NCBI GenBank assembly: GCA_029204225.1
Contig: CM055103.1
Location: 437,971-501,970, forward strand
DNA: 64,000 bases
Direction of reading: 5' to 3'
Source: Diphasiastrum complanatum
Lineage: Eukaryota > Streptophyta > Lycopodiopsida > Lycopodiales > Lycopodiaceae
Below, one piece after another: positions 45,023-56,440 of the stretch (its first letter is position 1; every line of letters begins with the position of its first letter). Made by a program: the position numbers and the translations under genes. The notes under the pieces are model-generated. The model ran no database searches. It saw only the letters and a list, made by a program, of their open reading frames with translations, and was not told the origin of the DNA.

Positions 45023-45380
45023 TGTAATAGATCCTAACACCACAGTAGGGCAAACACTAACTGATCCACCCAACCTTGCCTACTCCCTGATATAGAGTAA
45101 GCCCCTCCTAGCCCAGTGTGAGGACTGGTAGCATGCTACTGCCAAGTGTCGGCCACGTGGCACTGACGTGGCCGACTGCACGTCGGGACCCAACTGGGGG
45201 CCCTATCCTGCTGACAGGGTCCCTAGGCTGTGTTAGGCCCGCCATGGCTATGGACCGTGCTGGGGCACACTACTCACACTGTCTTGCCCTGTTGGTCATG
45301 TACGCTGGACACGACCCTGACTGTGGTATCTGACCTATCTGTGTTCTCTAGGGTTCGGCACTGGTTACGAGCTCGTAACA
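45023..45380 (-). repeat. 5' LTR of Gypsy G (promoter LTR)
   Basis: Identical to 40,120-40,477. The G-box inverted repeat is at 45,148-45,176, upstream (minus strand) of the TATA-like box at 45,085-45,098. Confidence 0.96.
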
Positions 45381-46856
45381 ACCCGCTTTAGTCGACTGAC
45401 ATGAAAGACCGGATGAACCTTTGCGGATTCTGGCAAAGCCAGCTGGTATTGAGTATTGTGAATGGACCACAATACCTCGGGGACAACTTAGGACACATAC
45501 CTGTCCTTAGAGTGGTAGAGTCTTCGAGAACTTTCAGAAACACCCGATCGCCCTCTTGGAAGGTAACATCCCTGCGGGTTTTATCCGCATAATGCTTAGC
45601 TCGCGCTTGCGCTTGCTTCACATTAGCTTTAGCTATCTTGATCATGGTTTCCATATCCTCAAGAAACTCTCTAACACTCTGCTAAGCTCTACGGCCATGG
45701 GGGCTCTAGGTTGAAATCCATACATTAACATGAACGGATTGTACTCTGTAGTGGTGTGTTTAGTACTATTATAAGCAAGTTCCAAAAGCGGAAGATACTC
45801 TTCCCAATTGGTTTGCTTCTTACTAGCATATGCTCATAGCATATCCTCGAGAACCTGATTGACCTTTTCTGTCTGACCATCTGTTTCGAGATGATCAGTG
45901 GAGCTCATAGATAACTTAGTTTCCAACTTGTTAAACAGCGCCCTCCAAAAGTTACTTGTAAATTTCAAATCTCGATCATTGACTATATTGGAGGGAAGTC
46001 CGTATAGCTTATAAATATTTTCTACAAAAAGCCTGGCAACTTTTGGAGCTATAACAATTTTCTTGGTCGAGACAAACCGCACCATCTTGGTCAATCGGTC
46101 TACAACTACCCAGATCGAGTCATGGCCTTTACTCGTTCTTGGTAACCCCACTATAAAATCAATGTTGATACTCTCTCATCTAACCATCGGGTCTAGTGGC
46201 AAGAGGAGCCCGCCTACCTTGAGACATTCAGCCTTTATGGCCTGGCATGTGGTGCACCTTAGCACATACTCCTATACGTCTTTCTGCATACTAGGCCAAT
46301 AAAACTTATTCTTTGCAAGAGCATAGGTCCTCTTTATCCCGGGATGCCCTACATTGGGACTGTCATGACTTTCCTCAAGAATTTGGCGCCTGAAGTCAAC
46401 GTCCTTGGGTACACATACCCTTCCTTTATAAAGGAGGTACCTGTCCTCAATGGAGAAATTCTTCCATCGAGCATCCACAACACCTGTTGATGGCACATCC
46501 ACTTCGGATGTTTCCGCAACATCTTCAAGCGGCGCGTCCCATCCCAACGCAACTGCAACATCTTCCGATGGCCCCGCAACATTCTCTGATGGCCCTAGTG
46601 TGGCTGTGGAATTCCTTTGCTCAATAGCCTGCCACACAAGTGCATAGTGAGAATCACTAACACACTTTCCTTTGAGTGATTCTAGGAATTCACTCCTGAA
46701 TGCCATAAAACTTAGCGCGCTTACCATGGGCATTCTACTCAGGGCATCTGCTACCACATTATAGCGCCCTTTCATGTACCTTAGCTGGTAGTCAAACTCC
46801 TGAAAAAGTTCAGCCCAACGAGCTTTTCTTCCTTTCAAGTCGCTTTGGGAGGAAAG
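45381..46856 (-). pseudogene. Gypsy F integrase and RNase H end (broken)
   Basis: 46,856-46,272 has the RNase H end ([27 protein letters not shown]) and the integrase zinc region (EESHDSPNVGHPGIKRT). 46,151-45,834 has the core (IWVVVDRLTKM, NDRDLKFTSNFW, DGQTEKVNQ). 45,654-45,388 has the C-terminal fold (FQEGDRVFLKV, CPKLSPRYCGPF). Frames change between these pieces. Both ends are cut by nested insertions (H on the right, G on the left). Confidence 0.9.
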
Positions 46857-47214
46857 TGTAATAGATCCTAACACCACAATAGGGCAAACACTAACTGATC
46901 CACCCAACCTTGCCTACTCCCTGATATAGGGTAAGCCCCTCCTAGCCCAGTGTGAGGACTGGTAGCATGCTACTGCCAAGTGTCGGCCACGTGGCACTGA
47001 CGTGGCCGACTGCACGTCGGGACCCAACTGGGAGCCCTATCCTGCTGACAGGGTCCCTAGACTGTGTTAGGCCCGCCATGACTATGGACCGTGCTGGGGC
47101 ACACTACTCACACTGTCTTGCCCTGTTGGTCATGTACGCTGGACACGACCCTGACTGTGGTATCTGACCTATCTGTGTTCTCTTGGGTTCGGCACTGGTT
47201 ACGAGCTCGTAACA
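46857..47214 (-). repeat. 3' LTR of Gypsy H
   Basis: 358 bp, about six differences from the G LTRs by eye. G-box inverted repeat at 46,982-47,010. Confidence 0.95.
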
Positions 47215-47225
47215 CTCCCTCCCCC

Positions 47226-48455
47226 TTAAGAACCGTCTTGGTCCTCTAAGACAAAGTCTGGAAAAATCTTGCGAAGGACGCTGCCTCTTTCCCAAGTGGC
47301 ATTCTCAACAGGCTGATCATTCCACTTAACCAGATATTCTCGGTATAGAGTATGACGAGTCTGCGTCTCTCTACTATCAAGAATCTCCTCTGGTTCATGT
47401 GAAGGTTGTTGAGGATCCAATGGGAGAACTAGAACACTGTCCCCTACCAGATTGTCTGATCTGGTTAAGGCTTTTCGTAACTGACTTACATGAAAGACTG
47501 GAAAAACCTTACTGCTGTGTGGGAGTTCTAGTTCATAGGTGACCTCGCCTAGTCTCCTACTGATGGTAAAGGAACCACAATACCTTGGAGACAACTTAGC
47601 ACACACTCCTGATTTGAGGGTTTTAGAGTCACCTGGGACTCTCAAGTAGACTTTCTCACCAGTGGAGAACTGCACATCCCGTCTGTGTGGATCTACATAA
47701 TGCCTGGCTCGATCCTGGGACTGCCTAATGCTACGCTTAGCATGTTCTATCATCTGGTTTAGGTCCTCTAAAAAGTTTCTAGCTGCTTCAACTTTTTCTT
47801 GTTTAAACCCTACAGCTGTGGGTGAGCGTGGCTGAAAACCGTACATCAGCATAAATGGGTTGTATCCCGTAGCTGAATGTTTGGTACTGTTATAAGCAAA
47901 CTCTAATATCGAGAGATACTCCTCCCAATTAGTCTGCTTCTTGCTAACGTATGCACGAAGCATATCCTCCAGCACTTGATTTACCCTTTCTGTTTGACCG
48001 TCCATCTGTGGATGGTCGGTGGTACTCATATTAAGTTTAGTATGGAGATGATGGAATACTGCCCTCCAAAAATTTCCAGTAAACTTACTGTCCCGGTCGC
48101 TGACTATGCCGGAAGGTAGACCGTACAATTTAAATAGCCCGTCTACAAACAACCTCACTAACTCTGGAGCTCTAACGGTTGTTTTGGTCGGAATGAAATG
48201 AGCCATTTTGGTCAGATGGTCAACTGTGACCCATATAGCGTCATTACCCTTTTGGGTTTTAGGCAGGCCTACTATAAAATCCATGGAGATACTCTCCCAT
48301 TTACCAGCTGGTATTTCTAAGGGATGCAACAACCCTCCTGCCTTTAAACGCTCTGCTTTATTTACTTGACATTTCTGGCAACTGGTTACATACTGGTGGA
48401 CGTCCTTTTTCATACTGGGCCAGAAAAATTGCCTACGAAGAAGCTCATAGGTCTT
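47226..48455 (-). pseudogene. Gypsy H integrase and chromodomain (long open 3' part)
   Basis: Open from 48,413 to 47,226 (395 codons). It has the second half of the zinc site ([12 protein letters not shown]), the catalytic core ([32 protein letters not shown]), the C-terminal fold and the chromodomain EYLVKWNDQPVENATWE. The upstream part is separated by a TAG near 48,456 in place of Gln ('GHPGI-stop-KTYELL'), so this is not an independent gene with its own start. Confidence 0.9.
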
Positions 48456-49979
48456 CTATATGCCTGGGTGTCCCGCACTAGGATTGTCATGACATTCATA
48501 TAGGACCTGCTGCCTATAATCCTCTGAATTGGGGACACATACTCTATCTCTATAGAGCAAGTACTCATCCTGAATGGAATACTGTTTCCATTTGAATCCT
48601 TGAGTCAACTGACCCTCAACCACTAGGGTTTGCTTGGGTAATACAGGCTCAGAATCCTCAACGTCATCTGACGACGTATACTCGGACTCATCATCATCCT
48701 CAACGGAAGCTGTCGTATTCTTGGATGAACTGGCACCAGCCCCGGGAACTGGTTCTGGAGTCTGTAACTGTCTGCTCTGGACTGAGTTCCAGATAGTAGA
48801 GAAGAATGCATCATGCTGGCATTTCCCTCTCAAGGACTCGAGTAACTCATTACGAATCTGAGTAAAACTCAGTTCGTTTATCATAGGCATTCTGCTAAGG
48901 GCATCTGCTACTGTATTGAATTTTCCACGTCTATATCTGATAGACATGTCAAACTCTTGCATCAACTCTGCCCAACGAGCTTTCCGACCTCTAAGCTCAG
49001 GTTGATTGCAAAGGTATCTGAGACTCTCATGGTCTGTCAGGACCTCAAAGTTGGCACCATACAAATAATGCCTCCAAGTCTTAAGGGCATGGACTATAGA
49101 AAAGAGTTCCTTTTCATAGGCACTGTACCTAGTCTGAGCTGGCTTGAGTTTTTTACTCTCGAACGCAACTGGTCGTCCGCCCTGAGTTAGCACAGCACCT
49201 GTTTCGACCACAAATGGCTGATTGGGGTCGACGACCTTTAAAACTGGTGCTGTAGCTAAGGCTGTTTTGAGAGCATCAAAGCTCTCCTACTGTGCGGACT
49301 CCCAAATGAACTCCTTTCCCTTCCCCTTAAGAAGATTTTTCATAGGGACTGCTATCTGAGCATATTCCTTGACAAATCGTCTGTAATATCCCGCCAGACC
49401 AAGAAAGATTTGAAGTTCCAAAATATTCTGAGGTCTCAGCCAATTGAGTATGGCTTTAACCTTATTTGGGTCCATCTTAATCCCATCTGAAGAGATACTG
49501 TGACCCAAATATGCTACTTCTTCAACGAAGAATTCACACTTGGATTGTTTAGCATAGAGCTTATGCTTTCTAAGCAGTCGAAACACCTTTCTGAGGTGTT
49601 TTAGATGCTCCTTCCTCGTTTTGCTGTAAACGAGGATGTCATCTAAAAATACGACTACAAACTTACCCAAGTATGGTCTGAGGACACTGTTCATCAAAAT
49701 CATAAAGGTAGCTGGAGCATTTGTGAGCCCAAATGGCATCACCTTAAACTCATAATGACCGTGACGAGTCCTAAAAGCTGTTTTCGAGACATCTTCCGAT
49801 TTTATACGGACTTGATGATATCCCGATCTGAGGTCTATTTTGCTGAAAAACTTAGCCCCGTCGAGTTGGTCAAACAACTCGTTTGCCCGAGGCATAGGGT
49901 ATTTATTCTTAATTGTGACTTTATTGAGGGCTCTGTAATCTACGCAAAGACGCATAGACCCCTCTTTCTTTTTCACCAA
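48456..49979 (-). pseudogene. Gypsy H reverse transcriptase and RNase H (broken)
   Basis: 49,979-49,287 has RT ([41 protein letters not shown]) and ends at a TAG near 49,288. 49,211-48,456 has RNase H but with a 21-bp deletion at 49,198: 'VVETGAVLTQ' replaces G's '[15 protein letters not shown]', which removes the first catalytic Asp. A linker with an acidic Ser-rich run follows, then the integrase zinc region. Confidence 0.9.
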
Positions 49980-50094
49980 TAGGACTGGTGAGGCCCATGG
50001 TGAACTACTGGTCTGAATTTGGCCTTTCCCAAGATAGTCTGTTAACTGCCTAGTTATTTCTTCATCCTCTGTTCGGCTGACCCGATACGGAGGT

Positions 50095-50964
50095 TTAGAA
50101 ATAGGTGCTTGTACCTGGTACTAGGTTTATTACATGATCTACCTCTCTGCTAGGTGGTAAACCATGTGGTAAATCTTCAGGAAAAACATCTTTGAATTTA
50201 GACAACAAAGTTTCTAATTTACTGATTTTCTGCTGAATAGAACTGGAAATAGAAACTTCAGGAATAAACTGAAAGTCACATAAGAATACCTGATGGTCTT
50301 CGTCTCCGATTAGCTGACAGAGCTCTGAACTGCAGACCATAGGGCTGTTGGGAACATCATGCTCCCCATGCAACTGGATCTCTCGGCCTTTATGCTGAAA
50401 GCTGAGGGTGTTCTCCTGATAGTTTCTATGGAGGGAAGGTCCTAAACTGTAGATCCAATCTCTCCCGAGAACAATGTCTGTTCGATCCAGGTGCATTATC
50501 TGAAAGTTTATTTCATCTTGGTACCCCTGAATACCAAGATTTAACTTACTTACCATAGTTTCCCATATTTTTTTATCTTCACCCTTAGCTAATGAAACTA
50601 TGTACCTATGCTGACTAGGTACTTCTGGTAGTTTAAGCTTTTTAACCAGGGTGTGGTTGATGAAATTATGGGTTGCCCCATCATCAACCATGACTCTTAC
50701 TGACTGGTTACCAACTTTCCCATGCATACGTACTAGGTCATGCGGCCCAAAGCTGAAGGGTCTCGCTAGCATTGCAGAGGTCAGCTGGCAACAGTGTTCA
50801 TGATCTTCATGATACACTTTGATCTCGGAAGCTGCCGAGTCACTGAGGAAACATACAGTCTGAATCAGATGAACTTGTTTTTTATCTTTCTTATCTTTTT
50901 TAGTGAAAGGCCCCTTGGGACACTGTCTGACTGTGTGTCCCTTGCCCATACACACAAAGCACAA
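50095..50964 (-). pseudogene. Gypsy H zinc knuckle, protease and RT lead-in
   Basis: Open frame of 289 codons starting at the knuckle CFVCMGKGHTVRQC. Protease active site VMVDDGATHNF (DDGA for DSG/DTG), LGRDWIYSLG, then FPEDLPHGLPPSREVDHVIN. One inserted base near 50,108 closes it before reverse transcriptase. Confidence 0.88.
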
Positions 50965-51150
50965 ACGTTCTTGTTTGGCTTTCTCAAAATCATCTGGTTT
51001 TAAGGGCTGTATGAGTGAAGGGCGTTTCTGAGGAGCTTCACTTTTAAATTTATCTTCTTTCTTTCTTTTTAAAAATTTCTTTTTAAATTAAAAGTATTTC
51101 TGAGGAGGCTGCTCAGAAAGTGGTTGTTGTCTCGCTCTCTTCCTACCCAC

Positions 51151-51993
51151 TTAATCATCATAGATTTGAGCATATCTGAGAGCTTGCTCAAGGGTAGTAG
51201 GCGAGTTTCTCTGGACCTCTACTTTATATTCATCTTTGAGGCCACGGACAAATCCCCTAATTTTCTGATAGTCATCCATATTTTTAATCTTTAAAATTGC
51301 TTCTCGATACTGCGAGATATATTGGATGAGGGACTTGTCCATTACTGTTCTTTCCCAGGCTTTCCAGGCTCTATCAAGTTCATTTTCTGGTAAAAATTCT
51401 CTTAGGAAAGCTTCTTCAAAAGCTTTCCATGATCGTGGAGTCTGCCCAGTCTCCTGGAGATTTAACCACCACTTATAGGCCATAGGCCCTAAGGAAAGAC
51501 TGGCCTCAAGAGCTTGCAAATGGTCAGCGGTCTGTTTAAGAGCATGAATGTTCTTCCATTTGCTGAGGAAGGTTTGTAGAATATCTGCATTTCTATCCTT
51601 CTCTTCCCCATTAAAAGTAGGAGGTTTTAAATCTTTAAAAACAATGGGGTGAGACCGTAAAGTCTCACCCGAAACTGATGGGAGTGGAGAAGGGGATAAC
51701 TGAGAAGTGGAGGGAAGGCTTCCTTTTGCGGAACTCAAAATCAAGTTTTTGAGTTCAGCGAACGAGTCGTCCACACTGGACTTGAAATTGGCTAATGCCA
51801 ACTTCAGTTCATCCACTTCTGTTACCAATTGGAGAAACTGCTCCTTGGTAACCAGTTCGTCGAGTTCTTCGGCGAATTGTTCCTGTTCTTCCACTTCCAT
51901 GGGTTCCTTCCCTTTTCTGTAAGCCAAGGCTTCTGTTTCAAGTTCGTCGAAGCCTCTCTTCGGGGGTTGATCAGGTCCCTGAGGAGTGGTCAT
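51151..51993 (-). pseudogene. Gypsy H gag
   Basis: ATG at 51,993 (MTTPQGPDQPPKRG). 280 codons: acidic N-terminal coiled-coil-like region, then the Retrotrans_gag core (PMAYKWWLNLQETG, FLREFLPENELDRAW) and RGLKDEYKVEVQRNSP. A TAA after 'YAQIYDD' at 51,151 separates it from a Lys-rich stretch and the zinc knuckle; in an intact relative these would be continuous. Confidence 0.9.
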
Positions 51994-52808
51994 CTTCGGA
52001 ACTGAAAGAGAGCTACCTTAACTTCTGAAGGAAAAAAAGTCTACAAGACTAATTTACAACTGTACAAGCGAAAGGAAAGATGACTTAGCTGTTTCTGAGG
52101 ACTGTACTTCCACAGAGAGAATCAAGAAAAGCCCTTTCAGCTCTTCCTCCACTGCTTTCAGATCTGCTGTCCGGAAAAATCAGAGATCAGGGTACCAAGA
52201 AAAAGAAACAAACTTCTAATTGTCTTGACCCCTTCCCTCGCTGTCTGAGGTGTATACTTTTTGCTCCAAAATTTCCGTTTTAAGACCCGAAAACAGCTGC
52301 AAACTTGTGGTTTCTGCCAAAGACCTTCCTCGCTGTCAGGGTAGTGGTCAATATGTCTTCAAAATCAGATTTGAAGAGTTGAAAACGGTGGAAAAAATCT
52401 GATTTGGGTCTTTGAGGACCCTCGCTGTCTGTCTTCCAGAACTGTGGCTCCAAAAAATCGGGATTTGGGGCCTAACTTCCCTGGAAAATTCTGATTTGAA
52501 GTGTGCTCCTCCCTCGCTGCCTGACCAGGAGTGTTGCTACTCGTTTTTGCTTACTTTGAGACCTAAAATCCCTCTCAAAATCTGATTTTCTAGCAACACC
52601 TTCAGCGCTGGACCTGCACCCAAGATTCTGTCACCCAAGATTCTGTCTCAAATCTGCTCCAAATTCCGGAAAATTTCACTCCAAATTCAAAGTTTCCACC
52701 CAATTTGGCAGCGCTGGACCTGCTCCACGTTTTCTATTTAGAATTTGCTCAAAAATCCACAATTGATACATAAAAATCAAGGGTAAATCCCTGATTTTTC
52801 AGCTCTGC
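51994..52808 (-). other. Leader of Gypsy H, primer site deleted
   Basis: Noncoding leader with 'ctcgctg' repeats as in G. At 52,809 it joins an internal point of the LTR, so the primer site and 263 bp of LTR are gone. Confidence 0.75.
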
Positions 52809-52903
52809 GCCCTGTTGGTCATGTACGCTGGACACGACCCTGACTGTGGTATCTGACCTATCTGTGTTCTCTTGGGTTCGGCACTGGTTACGAGCTCGTA
52901 ACA
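52809..52903 (-). repeat. 5' LTR of Gypsy H, 95-bp remnant
   Basis: Identical to the matching end of 46,857-47,214, including the CTTGGG variant that distinguishes H from G. Confidence 0.92.
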
Positions 52904-54279
52904 GAAAGCCACTTGATACTTTCTTGATCAAACATGATCTCAAACTTAGCTCCATAGAGGTAATGCCTCCATTTCTTAAGAGCATAAACTATTGCAAACA
53001 ACTCCTTCTCATAAGTGGAATAATTCAATTGGTGTTTATTCAGTTTCTTACTTTCAAACGCGACCGTACGGTTGTGTTGAGTGAGAACAGCACCAACTGC
53101 CTGATTACTGGCATCCGTTTCTACTACAAATGCTTCATTTGGATCCACTAAACTTAAGACATGAGCAGTTGCAACTACAGCCTTTACATCTTCAAAGCTC
53201 ACTTTTGTTGTTTAGGCCCCCAGCTAAAGTACTTGCCCTTACCCTTGAGCTGATCCGTCAAAAGAGCAGTCAAGCGGGCATACTGATGGATAAACTTAAG
53301 ACATGAGCAGTTGCAACTGCAGCCTTTACATCTTCAAAGCTCGCTGCTTGTTTAGGCCCCCAGCTAAAGTACTTGCCCTTACCCTTGAGCTGATCCGTCA
53401 AAAGAGCAGTCAAGCGGGCATACTGATGGATAAACCTCCTGTAAAATCCAGCCAATCCGAGGAAGATCTGCAGGTCTTCCACTGAAGTTGGTACTGGCCA
53501 TCGCATAATTGCGGCTACCTTTTTAGGATCCATCCTGATCCCCTCAACGGAGATAATATGTCCGAGGTAGTGAATCTCTTCCCTGAAGAATTCACATTTT
53601 GATTCCTTTGTGTACAAGGAATCCTCTCTCAAGACTTGGAACACTTGACGCCAATGATCAAAGTGTTCTTCTTTAGTACGAATAAAGACCAGGATATCAT
53701 CAAGGTAGATTAACACAAACTGCCCAAGAGATGTCTGAACACATTGTTCATTAACCTCATAAATGTTGTTGGGGCATTGGGTAATCCAAAGGGAAGAATC
53801 AAAAACTCATCATGACCATTCCGTGACCGAAAAGCCGTCAACGGAACGTCATCTTCTTTAATACATACCTAATGATATCCAGACCTAAGATCTAACTTAG
53901 TAAAATATTTTGCCCCTTTGAGTTGATCAAAGATCTCATCTATCCGGGGCAAAGGATATTTATCCTTAATAGTGAATTTATTTAAAGCCTTATAGTCTAT
54001 GCACATACGCATAGACCTATCTTTTTTCTTAACCAACAAAATGGGTGCGGTCCATGGTGATTTACTGGGGCGTATAAACCCTTTAGCTAAATACTCTTGC
54101 AGCTGTCGCTCTACCTCTAGGTGTTCCGAGTGGCTTAACCTATAAGGAGGCTTACTAATAGACTTAGTCCCAGGTACAAGCTCTATAGGATGATCTACCT
54201 CTCTTCTCGGGGGTAACCCGGAAGGTAAATCACTAGGAAAGACGTCTTTAAAATCATTTAAATTAGTTTGCAAACTCAC
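52904..54279 (-). pseudogene. Gypsy F reverse transcriptase and RNase H (broken)
   Basis: 54,279-53,869 has the RT start ([47 protein letters not shown]) then a stop; 53,716-53,270 has [10 protein letters not shown] and LGHIISVEGIRMDP; 53,202-52,909 has RNase H (VVETDASNQAVGAVL, YSTYEKELFAIVYAL). A tandem duplication (53,150-53,291 and 53,292-53,432) repeats the RT-RNase H junction and breaks the frame. RNase H is cut by H and resumes at 46,856. Confidence 0.9.
53150..53432. repeat. 142-bp tandem duplication inside Gypsy F
   Basis: Two adjacent units starting 'aaacttaagacatgagcagt' at 53,150 and 53,292. They differ by a few substitutions and a 2-bp indel. Confidence 0.92.
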
Positions 54280-55799
54280 ATCTCTATCACTTCTCTCAAC
54301 AGAAGAAACACACTTCTTTGGGTATGGAAAAGATAACCTTGAAGTACTTGAAACACTTTCAGAAGTAAGGAAACAAAGAAATACCTTTTTTTCGTTTCCA
54401 CACTAACCGCTTCAACTGCACAGAAGAGACAACTGGCGAAGCCGGCAAACTTGCATGCATTTCCAACCAACTTAACTTTCTGACCTCAATGAATGATCTC
54501 CAAAGTGTTATCAACATAACTGCGAACAAGACCTCCACCTCATTCACATGAGACGCTTGGACAGACTTTACCTTGGGAGATTTTCCCAATGGCAAAACTT
54601 GAACAGTATGAACTTGCTTCTTCGCCTTCTTCCTACCGGGAGTCTCGTCACTATTCCCTTTGTTTTGTAACTTAGGACACTGACTCTTATTATGGCCTTT
54701 TCCCATACAAATGAAGCACAAGTGCTCCCTCTTGGCTTTTTCTATGTCACTTCTTGACAATCTATACCTCGTTTTATTCGAAGAATTAGATGTCGGAATT
54801 TTCCGCTTCTCTCCATGCTTGGAGGACTCAGGTCGGGTCTCCTCTACAACCCTTTTACCTTTTGGGCGAACTATGTCATCATAAGTCTGAGCTAGGGTGA
54901 TAGCAGTTTCCAAGGTTTTAGGCTTCAAAGGTCGAAGATACTTTTGGTTTTCGGCTTGCAAACCACGAATGAATCCCCTTACCTGGTTGTAATCATCTAA
55001 ATCAGACGATTTCATGGTAGCATCCCGATAACTGGCAATGTATTGGGTGAGAGGATGGTTTCCCATGCAACAAGTTTCCAATGTTCCCAGTTTCTATCGG
55101 TTTCATTCTCAGGGAGAAAGTTTTTCTTGAATACGTCCTGAAAACTATCCCAAGTCTTTGGTTGTGTACCACTTTCCCGCAGACTTATCCACCACCTAAA
55201 GGCTTTTCCCGTCAAGGAGATGCTAGCCTCTAAAGACCGATCCTCATCGAGGGTCCCTTTTAATCGGAAAGCATCATCATGCTTAACGAGAAAGGCAACA
55301 ACCGAATCTCGGTTACGATCTTTTTCTTCTCCACCAAAGGTGGGAAGGTGCAAATCCTTAGGTACAACCTTATGGGGTGATGGTGGGACTGGAGGAATAC
55401 TACCATGGATAGCAGGATTCACTCGATACTGCCCTCAAACAACTTGTTTCAAAGCACTAAGACTTTGCACACTATCACGTACTAGTCTTTCAAGTCTGGA
55501 AAGCCTCTCATTAGTTTCTTGCTGAGTTGTTCCTCAACAAACTCTTCTAGTTTCTTAAGATGATCATATGTTTCTACTACCCACTGCCTAAACTCAAAAA
55601 GGCTCAATGTTATGTCTTCATTTTCATCCCCCTCATTCATTTCCACATCCTGCATGTCATCATGCATGGAGGGATCTTGGGAAGGTTCTTGAGTAGGCGG
55701 TAAAAGAGGGACTGACTGGCTCTGTCCTATAGGAGAACTTCTATGAGGTAAGCTGGACATGACTATATCTTCAAGTTCATCTATGGGAGTAGGACTCAT
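54280..55799 (-). pseudogene. Gypsy F gag and zinc knuckle (broken), protease not recognisable
   Basis: ATG at 55,799 (MSPTPIDELEDIVM) opens the N-terminus with a predicted coiled-coil-like end (LKKLEEFVEEQLSKKLM). After frame changes, 55,422-55,012 has the gag core (LTGKAFRWWISLRES, FKKNFLPENETDRNW). 55,081-54,359 has IRGLQAENQKYLRPL and the knuckle CFICMGKGHNKSQC. I see no DSG/DTG-type protease site before RT, so the protease is deleted or too decayed. Confidence 0.87.
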
Positions 55800-56440
55800 G
55801 TCGACAAAATAAAGCATGCACGATGAACTAAACACAACAGTTCTTTAAAGAAGCAAAACACGCTTCACAATTCACTTGCCAGAACATGCAAGAGGTTACT
55901 AGCAACATGCACTGACATGCATCAAGCATGCAACAACATGCACTTGACCAAGCTGAAGCAGAGGGCGAATGGGGTGCTGAAAGAGGAGGGCAATATTGAG
56001 ATGACTGAAGCAGCGCAGGACATGCAACTAAAAAAGTGAGAGAGGAAGCTTCTCTTAGTTGGAAATCAAGTGGCCGTCTCGAACACGTTTCGTATGCTTT
56101 GCTGGAAAAATCAGCAACTTTGCATCAACTTCAACTGCCCACCACTGGAGATTTCGACAATTGATTGGGCTGGAATCGGCCTCTCCCAACTCGCCCAAGT
56201 CTATAGAAGGATTCTTGCTTTGAACAACTGAAAAAGCTTTAGTTGTTTGCAATTGCCGAGCCTTCAACTCCAAGTGGTCGAATCTGTCCAGAAATCAGAA
56301 AATTCGGCTTCAACCTGCAATAACTTTGGATTCAAGGATCTGATTTGAATGAAATCACCTCTATCCCTCAGCGACTAATGTCTGAAGGATGCCTACAAAT
56401 TTGCAGAACGATCGGACGCTAGGCCTCCAACGAGTGACTA
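55800..56440 (-). other. Leader of Gypsy F
   Basis: Noncoding. 55,880-55,945 has repeated 'aacatgca/catgca' units. I found no tRNA-Met primer site next to the right LTR, so the site is changed or another tRNA is used. Confidence 0.5.

Larger units (their letters stand above)
40120..45380 (-). mobile_element. Ty3/Gypsy element G (identical LTRs, coding regions deleted)
   Basis: 5,261-bp minus-strand element with two 358-bp LTRs that I find identical, a primer site, a polypurine tract and the exact duplication ACCCG at 40,115-40,119 and 45,381-45,385. It is the same family as H. Compared with H it lacks about 1 kb (gag C-terminus to protease start), 20 bp near 43,280 and one base near 41,455. 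It therefore cannot encode a working polyprotein although its insertion is recent. Confidence 0.95.
46857..52903 (-). mobile_element. Ty3/Gypsy element H (same family as G, 5' LTR mostly deleted)
   Basis: Minus-strand element bounded by GAAAG at 46,852-46,856 and 52,904-52,908. Full 3' LTR 46,857-47,214; only 95 bp of the 5' LTR remain (52,809-52,903), without primer site. Gag through chromodomain is present, broken by a handful of stops and indels. Coding sequence is nearly identical to G where both exist. Confidence 0.94.
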
